A DNA stretch of 64,000 nt from Sediminibacterium sp. C3 (lineage in GTDB: Bacteria > Bacteroidota > Bacteroidia > Chitinophagales > Chitinophagaceae): assembly GCF_000508085.1 (NCBI RefSeq), contig NZ_KI669560.1, positions 1,136,464 to 1,200,463 of the forward strand. The letters are read 5' to 3'. The position numbers were made by a program, and so were the translations under genes. Positions within the stretch are counted from its first letter, which is position 1; every line of letters begins with the position of its first letter. The notes beneath the pieces were generated by a model, which was not told where the DNA came from, did not search any database, and was given only the letters and a program-made list of their open reading frames with translations. Shown piece by piece: positions 39,551-48,152 of this stretch.

Positions 39551-41497
39551 ATGAAGGTGATAAAACTTTTATCATTGGCGCTGTGCATGGTTGGTATATA
39601 CCAGCCGGCAAGTGCCCAAAAGAAAATTCAGGTAAATATTCAGGTAACCGATGTCCATTTGAAATATTCAAATAAAAGCGGAACTGACCCCCGAATTAAA
39701 TTCTTCAACAAACAAAATAATGCCTTATTGAATCCAAAAGATTCGGAGGGATTTAATTGTTTGCACTTAGTCGATTTTAAACAAATGGATGCAATGGTCG
39801 ATTATCCCTTGCTACCCATAGAATGGGATTTGGGCAGCGGATCGGCCATTGGGTTAAAGATGGAAGCTTTTGAAAAGAACAAAAAGAAGGGAGATTGTGA
39901 TTTTGATGGCAGTGGTTTGTTCAATAAAGATAAAATGCATGAATTTGGCGAATGGACGATTGATTTAAAAACCATTAAGCCAGGGGTTTCTTCCAGTAAA
40001 ATGACGGCGACTACTGCAGGAGGTAATTTTTCTATAGAGTACACGGTAAAATATTCTTTGCCATCGGCAGATGCTGTTGTGATGGACAATCCAACCGGTA
40101 AGTATTGCAGCAATACCAAAGTAAAATTAACCACTGGTGCTTCTTTATTGCCCAATAAGGAAGATGTATTGTACAAATGGGAGTATCAGCTGGAAGGATC
40201 TGGCAGCTGGAGTTTATTAACCACAACATCTTCACCAGAAGTTCAAGTAAGCATGGGGGATGTGTTAAAAGCACAGCCCGTTGCCAATCAGAAAATCATG
40301 GTAAGGGTATCTTTAATGGTGGGATCAGAACTGGGGATGCCAGCAGAGAATAGTTTTGTTTTTATGCCCGCTGCACCCACATTGCAATTAAGCGATATTT
40401 CGGTTGCCAACACCTGTAAAGATTTGTCTGAAGGAGTCGTGAACATAAAAAATATTCAGGGCTATACTGAAAAATATGCACTGCAATTGAAACCCACTGA
40501 TAAAGTAGTAAAATCAACAGATGGCACTGCTCAGTTTACAGGCATAGCAAAAGGACAATACCAATTGATTTTAACCAATGACGATCAGAATCAGGGGGTG
40601 TGCAATGTGAGTTATCCGGTAGTAGTGAACGAGCACCCTGCCTTAATTGAAGGTGCCAAAAAAATAAATCCTGTAACCTGTAATGGTCTGTCAGACGGAT
40701 CGGTTACGCTAACTGTCGGCGGTGGTAATCCAGCAGCGCTGAGAGCTACTATCTTACCTAATGCAGGAAATCTGGTGATTAAGAACAGAGAAGTTAGTTT
40801 TACCGGGCTACCAGCAGGAAAATATGTAATTCAGGTATTGGACTCCTGCAACAACAAAATAGAATTTTCAGCAACCCTTACCGAACCGGTAGCTGCTAAA
40901 ATAAATGTAACCAATATTGTTAAGAGCAGTTGTACTGAAACTCCAAACGGATCATTTACCGTGAATATTACTCAGGGGGTAGGACCTTTCCGATATGTAT
41001 TAACAAAGACAGAAACCAAAAAGGAAATTGTTAAGACCGATTTCACCAATAACCCAACCTGGTTGTTTAGCAACCTGACTGCAGGTGAATACACTGTTTT
41101 GGTTTACTCTAACAACAGCGATGTTTGTAAACCAATCGAAAGAAAACTACGTATAGAAGAATCGGTTCTGGAGGCAGAAGTAAAATTGACGAAGAATATT
41201 CCGGCAACCAGTGAAGACGCCAAGAATGGGGTATTACACTTTGCGGCAACAGACAGTAAATTATCGCTGCAATACATTCTTACAAATCTGGTGAACAATC
41301 AGGTGTACAGTAATACAACGGGTCATTTTGACAATATTCCAGCAGGAAGGTATTCGCTAGCATTGAAACGTGCAGATACCAATTGCGGGGATATGCAAAA
41401 AATTAATGAAGTATTCACCATAACAGCTACTCCGGTGCAGATTGTGGAAGACACCACTAAAAAAGATACTTCCAGATCGGGCGGTTCAGATTTATGA
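39551..41497 (+). CDS. secreted SprB-repeat/Ig-like protein
   Basis: This is a 648-residue exported protein (signal peptide about 1-22, ASA|QK). From about residue 280 it has three or four repeats of about 85 residues resembling SprB repeats: CxxxxDGxVxLxVxGG....Y....NAG, for example NPVTCNGLSDGSVTLTVGGG and KSSCTETPNGSFTVNITQG, each closing with AGKYVIQV or AGEYTVLV. The N-terminal third is a separate domain with acidic DCDFDGSGLF. SprB is the flavobacterial gliding adhesin. The end (DTTKKDTSRSGGSDL) is not a type IX secretion C-terminal domain, so surface delivery by that route is not supported. Confidence 0.65.
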   Translation: MKVIKLLSLALCMVGIYQPASAQKKIQVNIQVTDVHLKYSNKSGTDPRIKFFNKQNNALLNPKDSEGFNCLHLVDFKQMDAMVDYPLLPIEWDLGSGSAIGLKMEAFEKNKKKGDCDFDGSGLFNKDKMHEFGEWTIDLKTIKPGVSSSKMTATTAGGNFSIEYTVKYSLPSADAVVMDNPTGKYCSNTKVKLTTGASLLPNKEDVLYKWEYQLEGSGSWSLLTTTSSPEVQVSMGDVLKAQPVANQKIMVRVSLMVGSELGMPAENSFVFMPAAPTLQLSDISVANTCKDLSEGVVNIKNIQGYTEKYALQLKPTDKVVKSTDGTAQFTGIAKGQYQLILTNDDQNQGVCNVSYPVVVNEHPALIEGAKKINPVTCNGLSDGSVTLTVGGGNPAALRATILPNAGNLVIKNREVSFTGLPAGKYVIQVLDSCNNKIEFSATLTEPVAAKINVTNIVKSSCTETPNGSFTVNITQGVGPFRYVLTKTETKKEIVKTDFTNNPTWLFSNLTAGEYTVLVYSNNSDVCKPIERKLRIEESVLEAEVKLTKNIPATSEDAKNGVLHFAATDSKLSLQYILTNLVNNQVYSNTTGHFDNIPAGRYSLALKRADTNCGDMQKINEVFTITATPVQIVEDTTKKDTSRSGGSDL

Positions 41498-41518
41498 TTT
41501 TATACTATAACTGCACCT

Positions 41519-41526
41519 TATCTTTG
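41519..41526 (+). promoter_or_regulatory. -7 box of lspA
   Basis: TATCTTTG matches TAnnTTTG exactly, 21 bases before the lspA GTG start. Confidence 0.45.
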
Positions 41527-41547
41527 TTTTTACGATAAAATTAAGCC

Positions 41548-42225
41548 GTGAAAGCAAAACAGATTATACTTCTAATACTCGCCATTCTGCTGATTGATCA
41601 GGGATCTAAGTTCTATATTAAACTGAACTACTATACCGGTGAAGAACACAATGTATTGGGCACCTGGTTCAGACTTCATTTTGTTGAGAATGAAGGAATG
41701 GCATGGGGTTGGAAATTCGGAGGCGAGTTTGGTAAAATTGCATTGACTTTGTTCCGTCTAGCAGCGGTTATCTGGGGTAGTTTTTTAATCCGGAATTTTA
41801 TCCGCCAGAAACAGCATAAGGGTTTCCTTATTTGTGCTGCTTTAATTTATGCCGGAGCCTTGGGCAATTTGATTGATAGTCTTTTTTACGGATTAATTTT
41901 TGAAGCCAGCAATCCTTTTACACAGAACGTTGCCACATTTTTGCCCGCTGGCGGTGGCTATGCCGGGCTGTTTCATGGGAAAGTGGTAGACATGTTGTAT
42001 TTCCCCATTATCACCAATTCTCATTATCCAAGCTGGATTCCCATTGTAGGTGGGGAAGAGTTTGAATTTTTCAGACCCGTGTTTAATGTGGCAGATATGG
42101 CCATTTCAACAGGAGTAATTGCAATTTTGATTTTCCAGAATAAGTTTTTCAACAGACCCGAAGAAGTGCAGCACAACACAGTTGTAACCAATGCGGATGT
42201 AAGCGATAAGACGCAGATTTTTTAA
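41548..42225 (+). CDS. lspA: lipoprotein signal peptidase (signal peptidase II)
   Basis: The 225-residue inner-membrane aspartyl protease cleaves prolipoproteins after lipid modification. Catalytic aspartates are Asp148 (GKVVDML) and Asp183 (NVADMAIS); DQGSKFYIK and ENEGMAWG are the usual N-terminal motifs. The protein is longer than E. coli LspA because of an insertion between the third and fourth helices (NPFTQNVATFLPAGGGYAG and the WIPIVGGEEFEFF stretch), common in Bacteroidota. The start is GTG. It serves the many lipoproteins in this window. Confidence 0.95.
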   Translation: MKAKQIILLILAILLIDQGSKFYIKLNYYTGEEHNVLGTWFRLHFVENEGMAWGWKFGGEFGKIALTLFRLAAVIWGSFLIRNFIRQKQHKGFLICAALIYAGALGNLIDSLFYGLIFEASNPFTQNVATFLPAGGGYAGLFHGKVVDMLYFPIITNSHYPSWIPIVGGEEFEFFRPVFNVADMAISTGVIAILIFQNKFFNRPEEVQHNTVVTNADVSDKTQIF

Positions 42226-42236
42226 AATACGCCCAT

Positions 42237-42266
42237 TCCATTTTTGCAAAATTTTGCAAAAATGGA
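42237..42266. repeat. perfect 30-bp palindrome
   Basis: The half-site TCCATTTTTGCAAAA is followed at once by its exact reverse complement. It sits 12 bp after the lspA stop and its right end overlaps the first 37-bp tandem repeat. It is too AT-rich for a good terminator. Confidence 0.85.
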
Positions 42267-42356
42267 GTCTGATTCCATTTTTACATATATTTGCAAATCT
42301 GGAGTTTGATTCCATTTTTGCATATTTTTGTAAATCTGGAGTTTGATTCTGTTATC
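42263..42356 (+). repeat. 37-bp tandem repeats, 2.5 copies, with internal promoter boxes
   Basis: Copies at 42263-42299 and 42300-42336, and a partial one from 42337, begin TGGAGTyTGATTC. The two full copies differ at only four or five positions. Each full copy contains an exact TAnnTTTG box: TATATTTG (42286-42293) and TATTTTTG (42323-42330), exactly 37 bp apart. They lie immediately upstream of the ATPase gene starting at 42370. Confidence 0.85.
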
Positions 42357-42369
42357 AAAACAGGGCGAT

Positions 42370-43533
42370 ATGGCAAAATTGATTAAAAGGGAGATTTTTG
42401 CTCAGGCTGAATTTAAATTAAGTCAGTTCAGGGCCTTATGTATTACAGGACCAAGGCAAAGTGGTAAAACTACTTTGAGTAAGATGCTGTTTAAAGACAA
42501 GCCCTATGTCAATTTTGAAACTCCTTCTACTCAAGTAGCCTTTCTGGAAAATCCAGAGATTTTCTTAAAAACTTATAGCAAGGGAGCCATATTTGATGAA
42601 GTGCAGAGAGTGCCTTTAATATTCAGGTATCTGCAGGAAATGCTGGATAAAAATACCCAACGTGGCCAGTACATATTAACGGGCTCTAATAACTTTTTAC
42701 TCCAGGAACAGGTGTCGCAATCTTTAGCAGGGAGAGCTGGATATTTGTCTTTATTGCCGCTGAGTTTTGAGGAAATATTGTCAGCAGGTTTGCCTTCAGA
42801 AACAGTTGATGAGCTAATAATAAATGGGGGCTATCCGGAAATATGGCAGGAAAAGTTACAGCCAACCGTCTGGTTAGAAAGTTATGTGCAAACCTATGTG
42901 CAACGTGATATTCGTCTGCTTAAAAACATCAATGATTTAGCCACTTTTAGTCGGTTTGTATTTTTATGCGCCAATTATGCAGGACAGTTGGTCAATAGAG
43001 AAGCTTTGGCAAAAGGGACAGGTGTTGATACAAAAACGATATATTCCTGGTTGGGTTTATTAGAAAGTAGTTTCCTGGTTTATCAATTGCAACCCTGGTT
43101 TAACAATGCGAATAAGCGGTTAATCAAGAGTCCCAAATTGTATTTTCATGATACAGGATTATTATGTTATCTGTTGGGAATACAGCATAAAACACAACTT
43201 AGAAAACACCCTCAATACGGGGCTATTTTCGAAAACTGGGTTATCTCTGAAATTCAAAAAAACCGAATAAATGAGGGGGATACAAAGCCCATGTATTTTT
43301 ATAGAGACAGCACTGGAAATGAAGTTGATTTACTCGTTCATAAAAACGATGAACTATTTGCTGTGGAAATTAAATCTTCTAAAAAGGTTGATTCGTCAAT
43401 GCTAAAGGGGTTAAATCATTGGAACAAATACCATCCGGATGCCAATACTTTATTAATTTACGGGGGAGAGAAAGCCGATGAAATAAAGCCCAATCAAAAC
43501 CTATTGCCCTGGAATCAAATTAATCAGTTCTAA
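42370..43533 (+). CDS. AAA ATPase with DUF4143 C-terminal domain
   Basis: This is a 387-residue protein of the AAA_14/DUF4143 family. Walker A is GPRQSGKTT (27-35) and Walker B IFDEVQR (Asp76-Glu77). The sensor-like TGSNNFLL and the LPLSFEEIL motif follow, then a winged-helix region and a DUF4143 end with a nuclease-like pattern GNEVDLLV...FAVEIKSS (about residues 315-340), resembling a PD-(D/E)XK active site. The function of the family is not established. The ATG at 42370 is preferred over the in-frame TTG in the repeat. The gene has an unusual repeat-rich promoter and sits alone, so it may have been acquired. A second, distant family member is at 54585. Confidence 0.85.
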   Translation: MAKLIKREIFAQAEFKLSQFRALCITGPRQSGKTTLSKMLFKDKPYVNFETPSTQVAFLENPEIFLKTYSKGAIFDEVQRVPLIFRYLQEMLDKNTQRGQYILTGSNNFLLQEQVSQSLAGRAGYLSLLPLSFEEILSAGLPSETVDELIINGGYPEIWQEKLQPTVWLESYVQTYVQRDIRLLKNINDLATFSRFVFLCANYAGQLVNREALAKGTGVDTKTIYSWLGLLESSFLVYQLQPWFNNANKRLIKSPKLYFHDTGLLCYLLGIQHKTQLRKHPQYGAIFENWVISEIQKNRINEGDTKPMYFYRDSTGNEVDLLVHKNDELFAVEIKSSKKVDSSMLKGLNHWNKYHPDANTLLIYGGEKADEIKPNQNLLPWNQINQF

Positions 43534-43542
43534 AAAATACAA

Positions 43543-45165
43543 ATGAAAAAGATATTCTTCCTTCTTTTTGTTGCAGCGCTAACTGCGTGCAACTCAAATA
43601 AAGTGGATACTATTGTACACCATGCTAAAATTTATACCGTAGATTCTGCCTTTACTGTGGTGGAAGCCATGGCTATTAAAGATGGTAAAATTGTAGCAAC
43701 CGGAACCAATGATGACATCACTGGTAAATACAAGGCGGACAGTGTAGTAGATGCCAAAGGAGCAGCGGTGTATCCTGGATTTATTGATGCACATGCCCAC
43801 TTCCTGGGATATGCATCTTCTTTGTTTCAGGTGGAGTTGTACAATACCAGCACCTGGGAAGAAACCGTTGACCGCATAGTTGCATTTGCTAAAGCACATC
43901 CGGAAATTAAATTCATACAGGGCAGAGGATGGGATCAGAATAAATGGCCTGGGAAGAAATTTCCAACCAACGAATTGCTAAATCAATACTTCCCCAAAAC
44001 GCCAGTAGTAATTCAACGGGTAGACGGACATGCATCCATTGCCAATGCAGCAGCCTTAGAACTGGCAGGCATAAAGCCAGGTGACAAGGTTGTCGGTGGA
44101 GAAATTGAAACCATCAATGGCAAGCTGACTGGTGTGATGATTGACAATGGAGATGCAGCCGTTTATGCCAAAATACCTGCACCCACCAAAGAAGAATGGG
44201 CGACCTGGTTAAAAACAGCAGAGAAAAATTGTTTTGCTCAGGGCTTAACCACTATTACCGATTGCGGTTTAAGTCATCAGGATGTTGATTTATTGGATGG
44301 TCTTCACAAGAACAATCAATTGAACATGCGTTTGTATGTGATGCTTTCTGATAATCCGGATAACTATAACGTATATCTAAAGAAAGGTCCTTATAAGACA
44401 GACAAGTTATTCGTAAACGGGTTCAAAGTATATGCAGACGGTGCCCTTGGAAGCCGTGGTGCTTGCTTATTAAAACATTACTCCGATAAACCTGGATGGG
44501 GAGGATTTTTATTGCGCAACAAAAGCCATTACGATTCATTGGCCAATGTGTTGAGCAAGACGGAATTCCAAATGTGTACCCATGCCATTGGAGACAGTGC
44601 AAACAGGGAGATCTTAACCATCTATAACAAATACTTGCAACCAGGCAACGACAAGCGCTGGAGAATAGAGCATGCACAAATTGTAGCACCCGAAGATTTT
44701 CAGTTGTTTGGCAAAGTGAATGTAGTTCCTTCAGTACAACCCACGCACGGAACAAGTGATATGTACTGGGCAGAATCCAGACTGGGTAGGGAAAGAATGA
44801 AAGGCGCTTATGCATTCAAAGATTTATTGAAGCAGAATGGATGGATTCCATTGGGAACTGATTTCCCGGTAGAAGATATTTCCACTTTTAAAACTTTCCT
44901 GGCTTCCGTTGTGCGTAAAGATGCAGCAGGTTATCCTGCAGAAGGATTTCAAATGGAGAATGCATTATCCCGCGAAGAAACCATTAAGGGCATGACCATC
45001 TGGGCAGCTAAAGCTGGATTTTTAGATAAGGAAGTGGGAAGCCTCGAAACAGGTAAGAAGGCTGATTTTATTATCCTTGACAAGGACTTAATGTCTGTTC
45101 CTGAAACCGATATTCTGAATACAAAAGTTACAGCAACTTATCTGGGCGGGAAGAGAGTGCATTGA
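43543..45165 (+). CDS. YtcJ-like metal-dependent amidohydrolase lipoprotein
   Basis: The 540-residue lipoprotein has lipobox LTAC|N at Cys16. It belongs to the amidohydrolase_3/YtcJ group: PGFIDAHAHFLGY (metal-binding HxH, about residues 81-93), DGHASIANA, HAIGDSANREIL, WRIEHAQI, GTDFPVEDISTF and the C-terminal LETGKKADFIILD strand. It hydrolyses an amide or related C-N bond in an unknown substrate, probably in the periplasm. It follows the ATPase gene by 9 bp but differs from it in type, so a functional link is doubtful. Confidence 0.88.
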   Translation: MKKIFFLLFVAALTACNSNKVDTIVHHAKIYTVDSAFTVVEAMAIKDGKIVATGTNDDITGKYKADSVVDAKGAAVYPGFIDAHAHFLGYASSLFQVELYNTSTWEETVDRIVAFAKAHPEIKFIQGRGWDQNKWPGKKFPTNELLNQYFPKTPVVIQRVDGHASIANAAALELAGIKPGDKVVGGEIETINGKLTGVMIDNGDAAVYAKIPAPTKEEWATWLKTAEKNCFAQGLTTITDCGLSHQDVDLLDGLHKNNQLNMRLYVMLSDNPDNYNVYLKKGPYKTDKLFVNGFKVYADGALGSRGACLLKHYSDKPGWGGFLLRNKSHYDSLANVLSKTEFQMCTHAIGDSANREILTIYNKYLQPGNDKRWRIEHAQIVAPEDFQLFGKVNVVPSVQPTHGTSDMYWAESRLGRERMKGAYAFKDLLKQNGWIPLGTDFPVEDISTFKTFLASVVRKDAAGYPAEGFQMENALSREETIKGMTIWAAKAGFLDKEVGSLETGKKADFIILDKDLMSVPETDILNTKVTATYLGGKRVH

Positions 45166-45185
45166 TATTTTTATTATTAGTAACA

Positions 45186-45301
45186 GGGAGGGCATATGCC
45201 AATTCTCGCGGCCCTCAAATTTTAGCATAATTATTTTTAGTTACATGAAAAGTAGCTTTGCTAAAATTTGAGAAATGCTCGAATCAGCATATATCCCTCC
45301 C
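45186..45301 (-). repeat. structured hairpin repeat, left copy (inverted orientation)
   Basis: The outer stem GGGAGGG (45186-45192) / CCCTCCC (45295-45301) continues as ATATGC / GCATAT. The inner stem CTCAAATTTTAGC (45214-45226) pairs with GCTAAAATTTGAG (45259-45271). Read on the minus strand its arms match the copy at 48002-48120: a left arm of 29 identical bases starting ATGCTGATTCGAGCATTTCT, and a right arm GAGGGCxGCGAGAATTGGCA. The 32-nt apical loop is unrelated to that of the other copy. Confidence 0.85.
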
Positions 45302-45395
45302 TTTTCATTTAATTAATAAAAGTATCAGTACAACCGCTCTAGCCTATTGTATGTTCCTCTACACTTTTGTTATGTGATACAATTACTATTTAATC

Positions 45396-47804
45396 TTAAA
45401 TCTTGTGTATGTATCCGATTCTGAATACCTGCGTCTCGTAATATTCGCTGCTGGCTAATGTGAATCCATTTCCGTTCAGTGTTTTCTTAATGCGAAGTGT
45501 GTTGAACAAATCAGTTGCATTCATAAAAAACTCCGATTTTCCATTGGTTAGTGTTTTCTTGACTCCGGCATCTATGGAGAATCGGCTATTGATTCTTCCT
45601 TGAGGAATCAGGTCGGCTGCCAGATAAATGGCAGTCATTTGAATGTCTACTTTTTTAGGAAGATGGAAACTGCTGTTTAGTTTAATATTACCCGATGTAA
45701 CAGACTCTCTCTGTGCCGTATAAATTGAAGGAACTGGATATTTATTGACAACCGTAAATGCATCTATGGTTGAGCGATATACATTTATATTGCTGTTCAG
45801 TGATACTGCCTTTGAAAATTCTTTATTAAAAATCAATTCTACACCCGTGTTGGTGCTTTTCCCCGCATTTTGAAAGACAGTATATATTAAAGTGCTCGGT
45901 GGTACTTGTGTTGCAATTCTGGTAATGGTTCCATTGGTTACCCGATGGTAAATAGAACCAACAAAGTAACTTTTCAACATAGACTTCTTATAGCCTAATT
46001 CAAATGTATGGGTAAACTGAGGGCTTAAAGCCGGATTCCCTACTTTAATGATTTCTGCATCATCGTATTTGGGAAAAATACGAATATCTACTTCATTGGG
46101 ACGATCTACTCTTTTGTTGTAAAAAAAGGATAGTTTATTGTTATCATCTAATTTCAAAGCAAGCCGCATATTGGGAAATGGTTTTGTATAGTTATAACCA
46201 TCGCTTTTATAGGTATTGTGATTGGGATTTACCTTGTATTTTAAATCAACATATTCTACTCTTAGCCCAACTTCCGCTTCCCATAATTTGTTTTCAAATA
46301 CATAAGTCCCATAAGCAGCCGGAATAATTTCAGTGTAAGTAGCTGCCCCTCCCGCACCCGTATCCAATGGTGAATTGATGCCAGGCTTAAACTGCATATT
46401 GGTAGGGATGTCCCGATACCTGAATTTGATACCTGTTTCCAGTCTGCCTTGGCGTAAAGGTTTAACGTAATCAAAGTTTGCATCCAATATATGCTCATCA
46501 GATAATAATTTGAAAGAGTCAAGTCCTATAAAAGTTGAAGTAGTATTTACGAAATTATATTTTTCATCTTCTCTGTGAAAAGTATAATTGATACCAAGAT
46601 TGTATAAGTGGCCAGGTTCCTTATACTTGTGTTGAAAATTTGCCGCAGCTACAATAGTGGTTTTTAGCTCATCTTCTAAAAATTGCCATAGCCTGTTTCT
46701 GACCGTATAGTCTTTGTTAAAAAAAGGCTCATCCCCTCTGTCAATGATTTTTTCAATTCCATACAAGGCAGACAAACTTAATGTGTTGCTTTCATTTGCA
46801 TTCCAGTCAAAGCCCATTTTAGTGGTAAGAAAATGGGTATTTCTGTTTCTTTTTAATTGCTGATTCACTATGTTTCCATCCGAAAAAACCCGAGTTGAAA
46901 ATTCGTTTTTGTTAAGTGTTTCTGTATACAACCAGTCTGACTGTAAGAATGCATTTATTTTTTTTCTTCTATAATTCAAGGAAATGGAAGGATTGATTTT
47001 AGGTGTTCGTTGATACTGGGGCCGAATGCCAGGTAAGTTCTCCTTCTTTTGCCAAAGCGCACCCAAGCCTCCGGCTAATCCAATTTTACCATTGAAACCT
47101 TCCTGTTTGTTTTTCTTGTAAATAATATTGATAATGCCGGCATTACCATTGGCATCGTATTTGGCTGAGGGATTGTTGATGATTTCAATTCGTTCAATGG
47201 CAGATGCAGGAAGGTTATCCAGTCCTGATTGGCTTCCAAAGCCCGTTAATGCAGATTGCTTACCATCTATTAGTATAGCAACTTTATCACTGCCTCTTAA
47301 TTCAACTTTGCCATCCTGTGTAGTGGTGACGCCGGGTAAATTTTTAAGTGCCTGCAAAACGGATCCACCAGACTGACTAATATTGGAGGATACTGAATAT
47401 GATTTTTTATCTAATTGCTCAACTGATTTCTCTCTTGAAGTATTAACCGTTACTTCTTTTAAATCAGATACAATGCCCAATAGTTCAATATTTCCTAAAT
47501 CAATGAAATTGCTTAAAGAGCCAATCAGTATTGGTTTTTGATAGTTTGAAAAACCCGAATGAATAATTTGTAAAAGGTAGTTGCCAGATTTTACATTGTT
47601 CAGGGTGAACCTGCCTTCTTCATTCGAAATAGTTCCGGTAATAAAGGAACTATCTTTTGTATTTTTAAATAGAATATTAGCAAATGCTACAGGACTATTT
47701 TCATTCTTGACTTTAACTTTTCCAGAGACTGTTACTGAAGATGTCTGGCCATAGGAAAGAAAAGACGAGATCGCTAAAATGAATGTGGTTAAGATGAATC
47801 TCAC
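45396..47804 (-). CDS. TonB-dependent receptor, outer-membrane beta-barrel family
   Basis: This 802-residue outer-membrane receptor has a signal peptide (about 1-19, SYG|QT), a carboxypeptidase-regulatory-like domain (about 24-110, VTVSGKVKVKNENSPVAFANI), a plug (about 120-235, with LPGVTTTQDGKVELRG, AILIDGKQS, IERIEIINNPSAKYDANGNAGIINI) and a barrel of the OMP_b-brl_3 type. It is shorter than SusC proteins and has no SusD partner, so it resembles FecA/metal-type or peptide receptors. The start is GTG, chosen because it opens the signal peptide. The gene is flanked on both sides by inverted copies of a structured repeat, and may have moved as a unit with them. Confidence 0.88.
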   Translation of the reverse strand: MRFILTTFILAISSFLSYGQTSSVTVSGKVKVKNENSPVAFANILFKNTKDSSFITGTISNEEGRFTLNNVKSGNYLLQIIHSGFSNYQKPILIGSLSNFIDLGNIELLGIVSDLKEVTVNTSREKSVEQLDKKSYSVSSNISQSGGSVLQALKNLPGVTTTQDGKVELRGSDKVAILIDGKQSALTGFGSQSGLDNLPASAIERIEIINNPSAKYDANGNAGIINIIYKKNKQEGFNGKIGLAGGLGALWQKKENLPGIRPQYQRTPKINPSISLNYRRKKINAFLQSDWLYTETLNKNEFSTRVFSDGNIVNQQLKRNRNTHFLTTKMGFDWNANESNTLSLSALYGIEKIIDRGDEPFFNKDYTVRNRLWQFLEDELKTTIVAAANFQHKYKEPGHLYNLGINYTFHREDEKYNFVNTTSTFIGLDSFKLLSDEHILDANFDYVKPLRQGRLETGIKFRYRDIPTNMQFKPGINSPLDTGAGGAATYTEIIPAAYGTYVFENKLWEAEVGLRVEYVDLKYKVNPNHNTYKSDGYNYTKPFPNMRLALKLDDNNKLSFFYNKRVDRPNEVDIRIFPKYDDAEIIKVGNPALSPQFTHTFELGYKKSMLKSYFVGSIYHRVTNGTITRIATQVPPSTLIYTVFQNAGKSTNTGVELIFNKEFSKAVSLNSNINVYRSTIDAFTVVNKYPVPSIYTAQRESVTSGNIKLNSSFHLPKKVDIQMTAIYLAADLIPQGRINSRFSIDAGVKKTLTNGKSEFFMNATDLFNTLRIKKTLNGNGFTLASSEYYETQVFRIGYIHKI

Positions 47805-47883
47805 GAGCTACTTTTAAATCGAAATGTAAGTTAGCCATAAAATATCCAGCCAACACTCATTAAAAATTCATTAAATATAAAAC

Positions 47884-47903
47884 GGATGCTGATTCGAGCA
47901 TTT
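47884..47903 (+). repeat. partial left arm of the structured repeat
   Basis: These 20 bases (GGATGCTGATTCGAGCATTT) are identical to 48011-48030 in the full copy, then the sequence diverges. It lies 79 bp upstream of the TonB receptor start. Confidence 0.85.
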
Positions 47904-48001
47904 GCCAAACACCCAAGCGCATTTACTTAAAAGTAAGTTGAAATAATATTAAGGGGTATGACAATTTTATGGGGCTAAAATAAATAGGAGATTATATAAA
48001 T

Positions 48002-48120
48002 AAAGAAAGTGGATGCTGATTCGAGCATTTCTCAAATTTTAATTTTGATGAATAAACATGTTTTAATATTTATTCTTTTAAAATTGGAGGGCAGCGAGAA
48101 TTGGCATCCACTTCTTTTTT
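48002..48120 (+). repeat. structured hairpin repeat, right copy
   Basis: The outer stem AAGTGGATGC pairs with GCATCCACTT (48104-48113) and extends by further A/T pairs. The left arm is identical over 29 bases (48013-48041) to the copy at 45186-45301. The right arm (about 48081-48107, GGAGGGCAGCGAGAATTGGC) differs from it at two positions. The inner stem CTCAAATTTTAA pairs with TTAAAATTGGAG with one mismatch. The apical loop is unrelated. Confidence 0.85.
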
Positions 48121-48132
48121 AAAGAACTATTA

Positions 48133-48152
48133 TTTGAGGGCAGCGAGAATTG
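48133..48152 (+). repeat. partial right arm of the structured repeat
   Basis: TTTGAGGGCAGCGAGAATTG equals the right-arm consensus of the full copies, then continues into ACAAATACCCC instead of GCAT. It ends 28 bp from the fumC stop. Confidence 0.85.

Noticed and set aside
42237..42356. A short CRISPR-like array near 42.3 kb
   Set aside because: The repeat units are contiguous with no spacers, and no cas genes are present.
45186..48120. Integron attC sites or IS ends
   Set aside because: There are no GTTRRRY/RYYYAAC core sites, no integrase and no transposase; the conserved parts lie in internal loops rather than at the tips.
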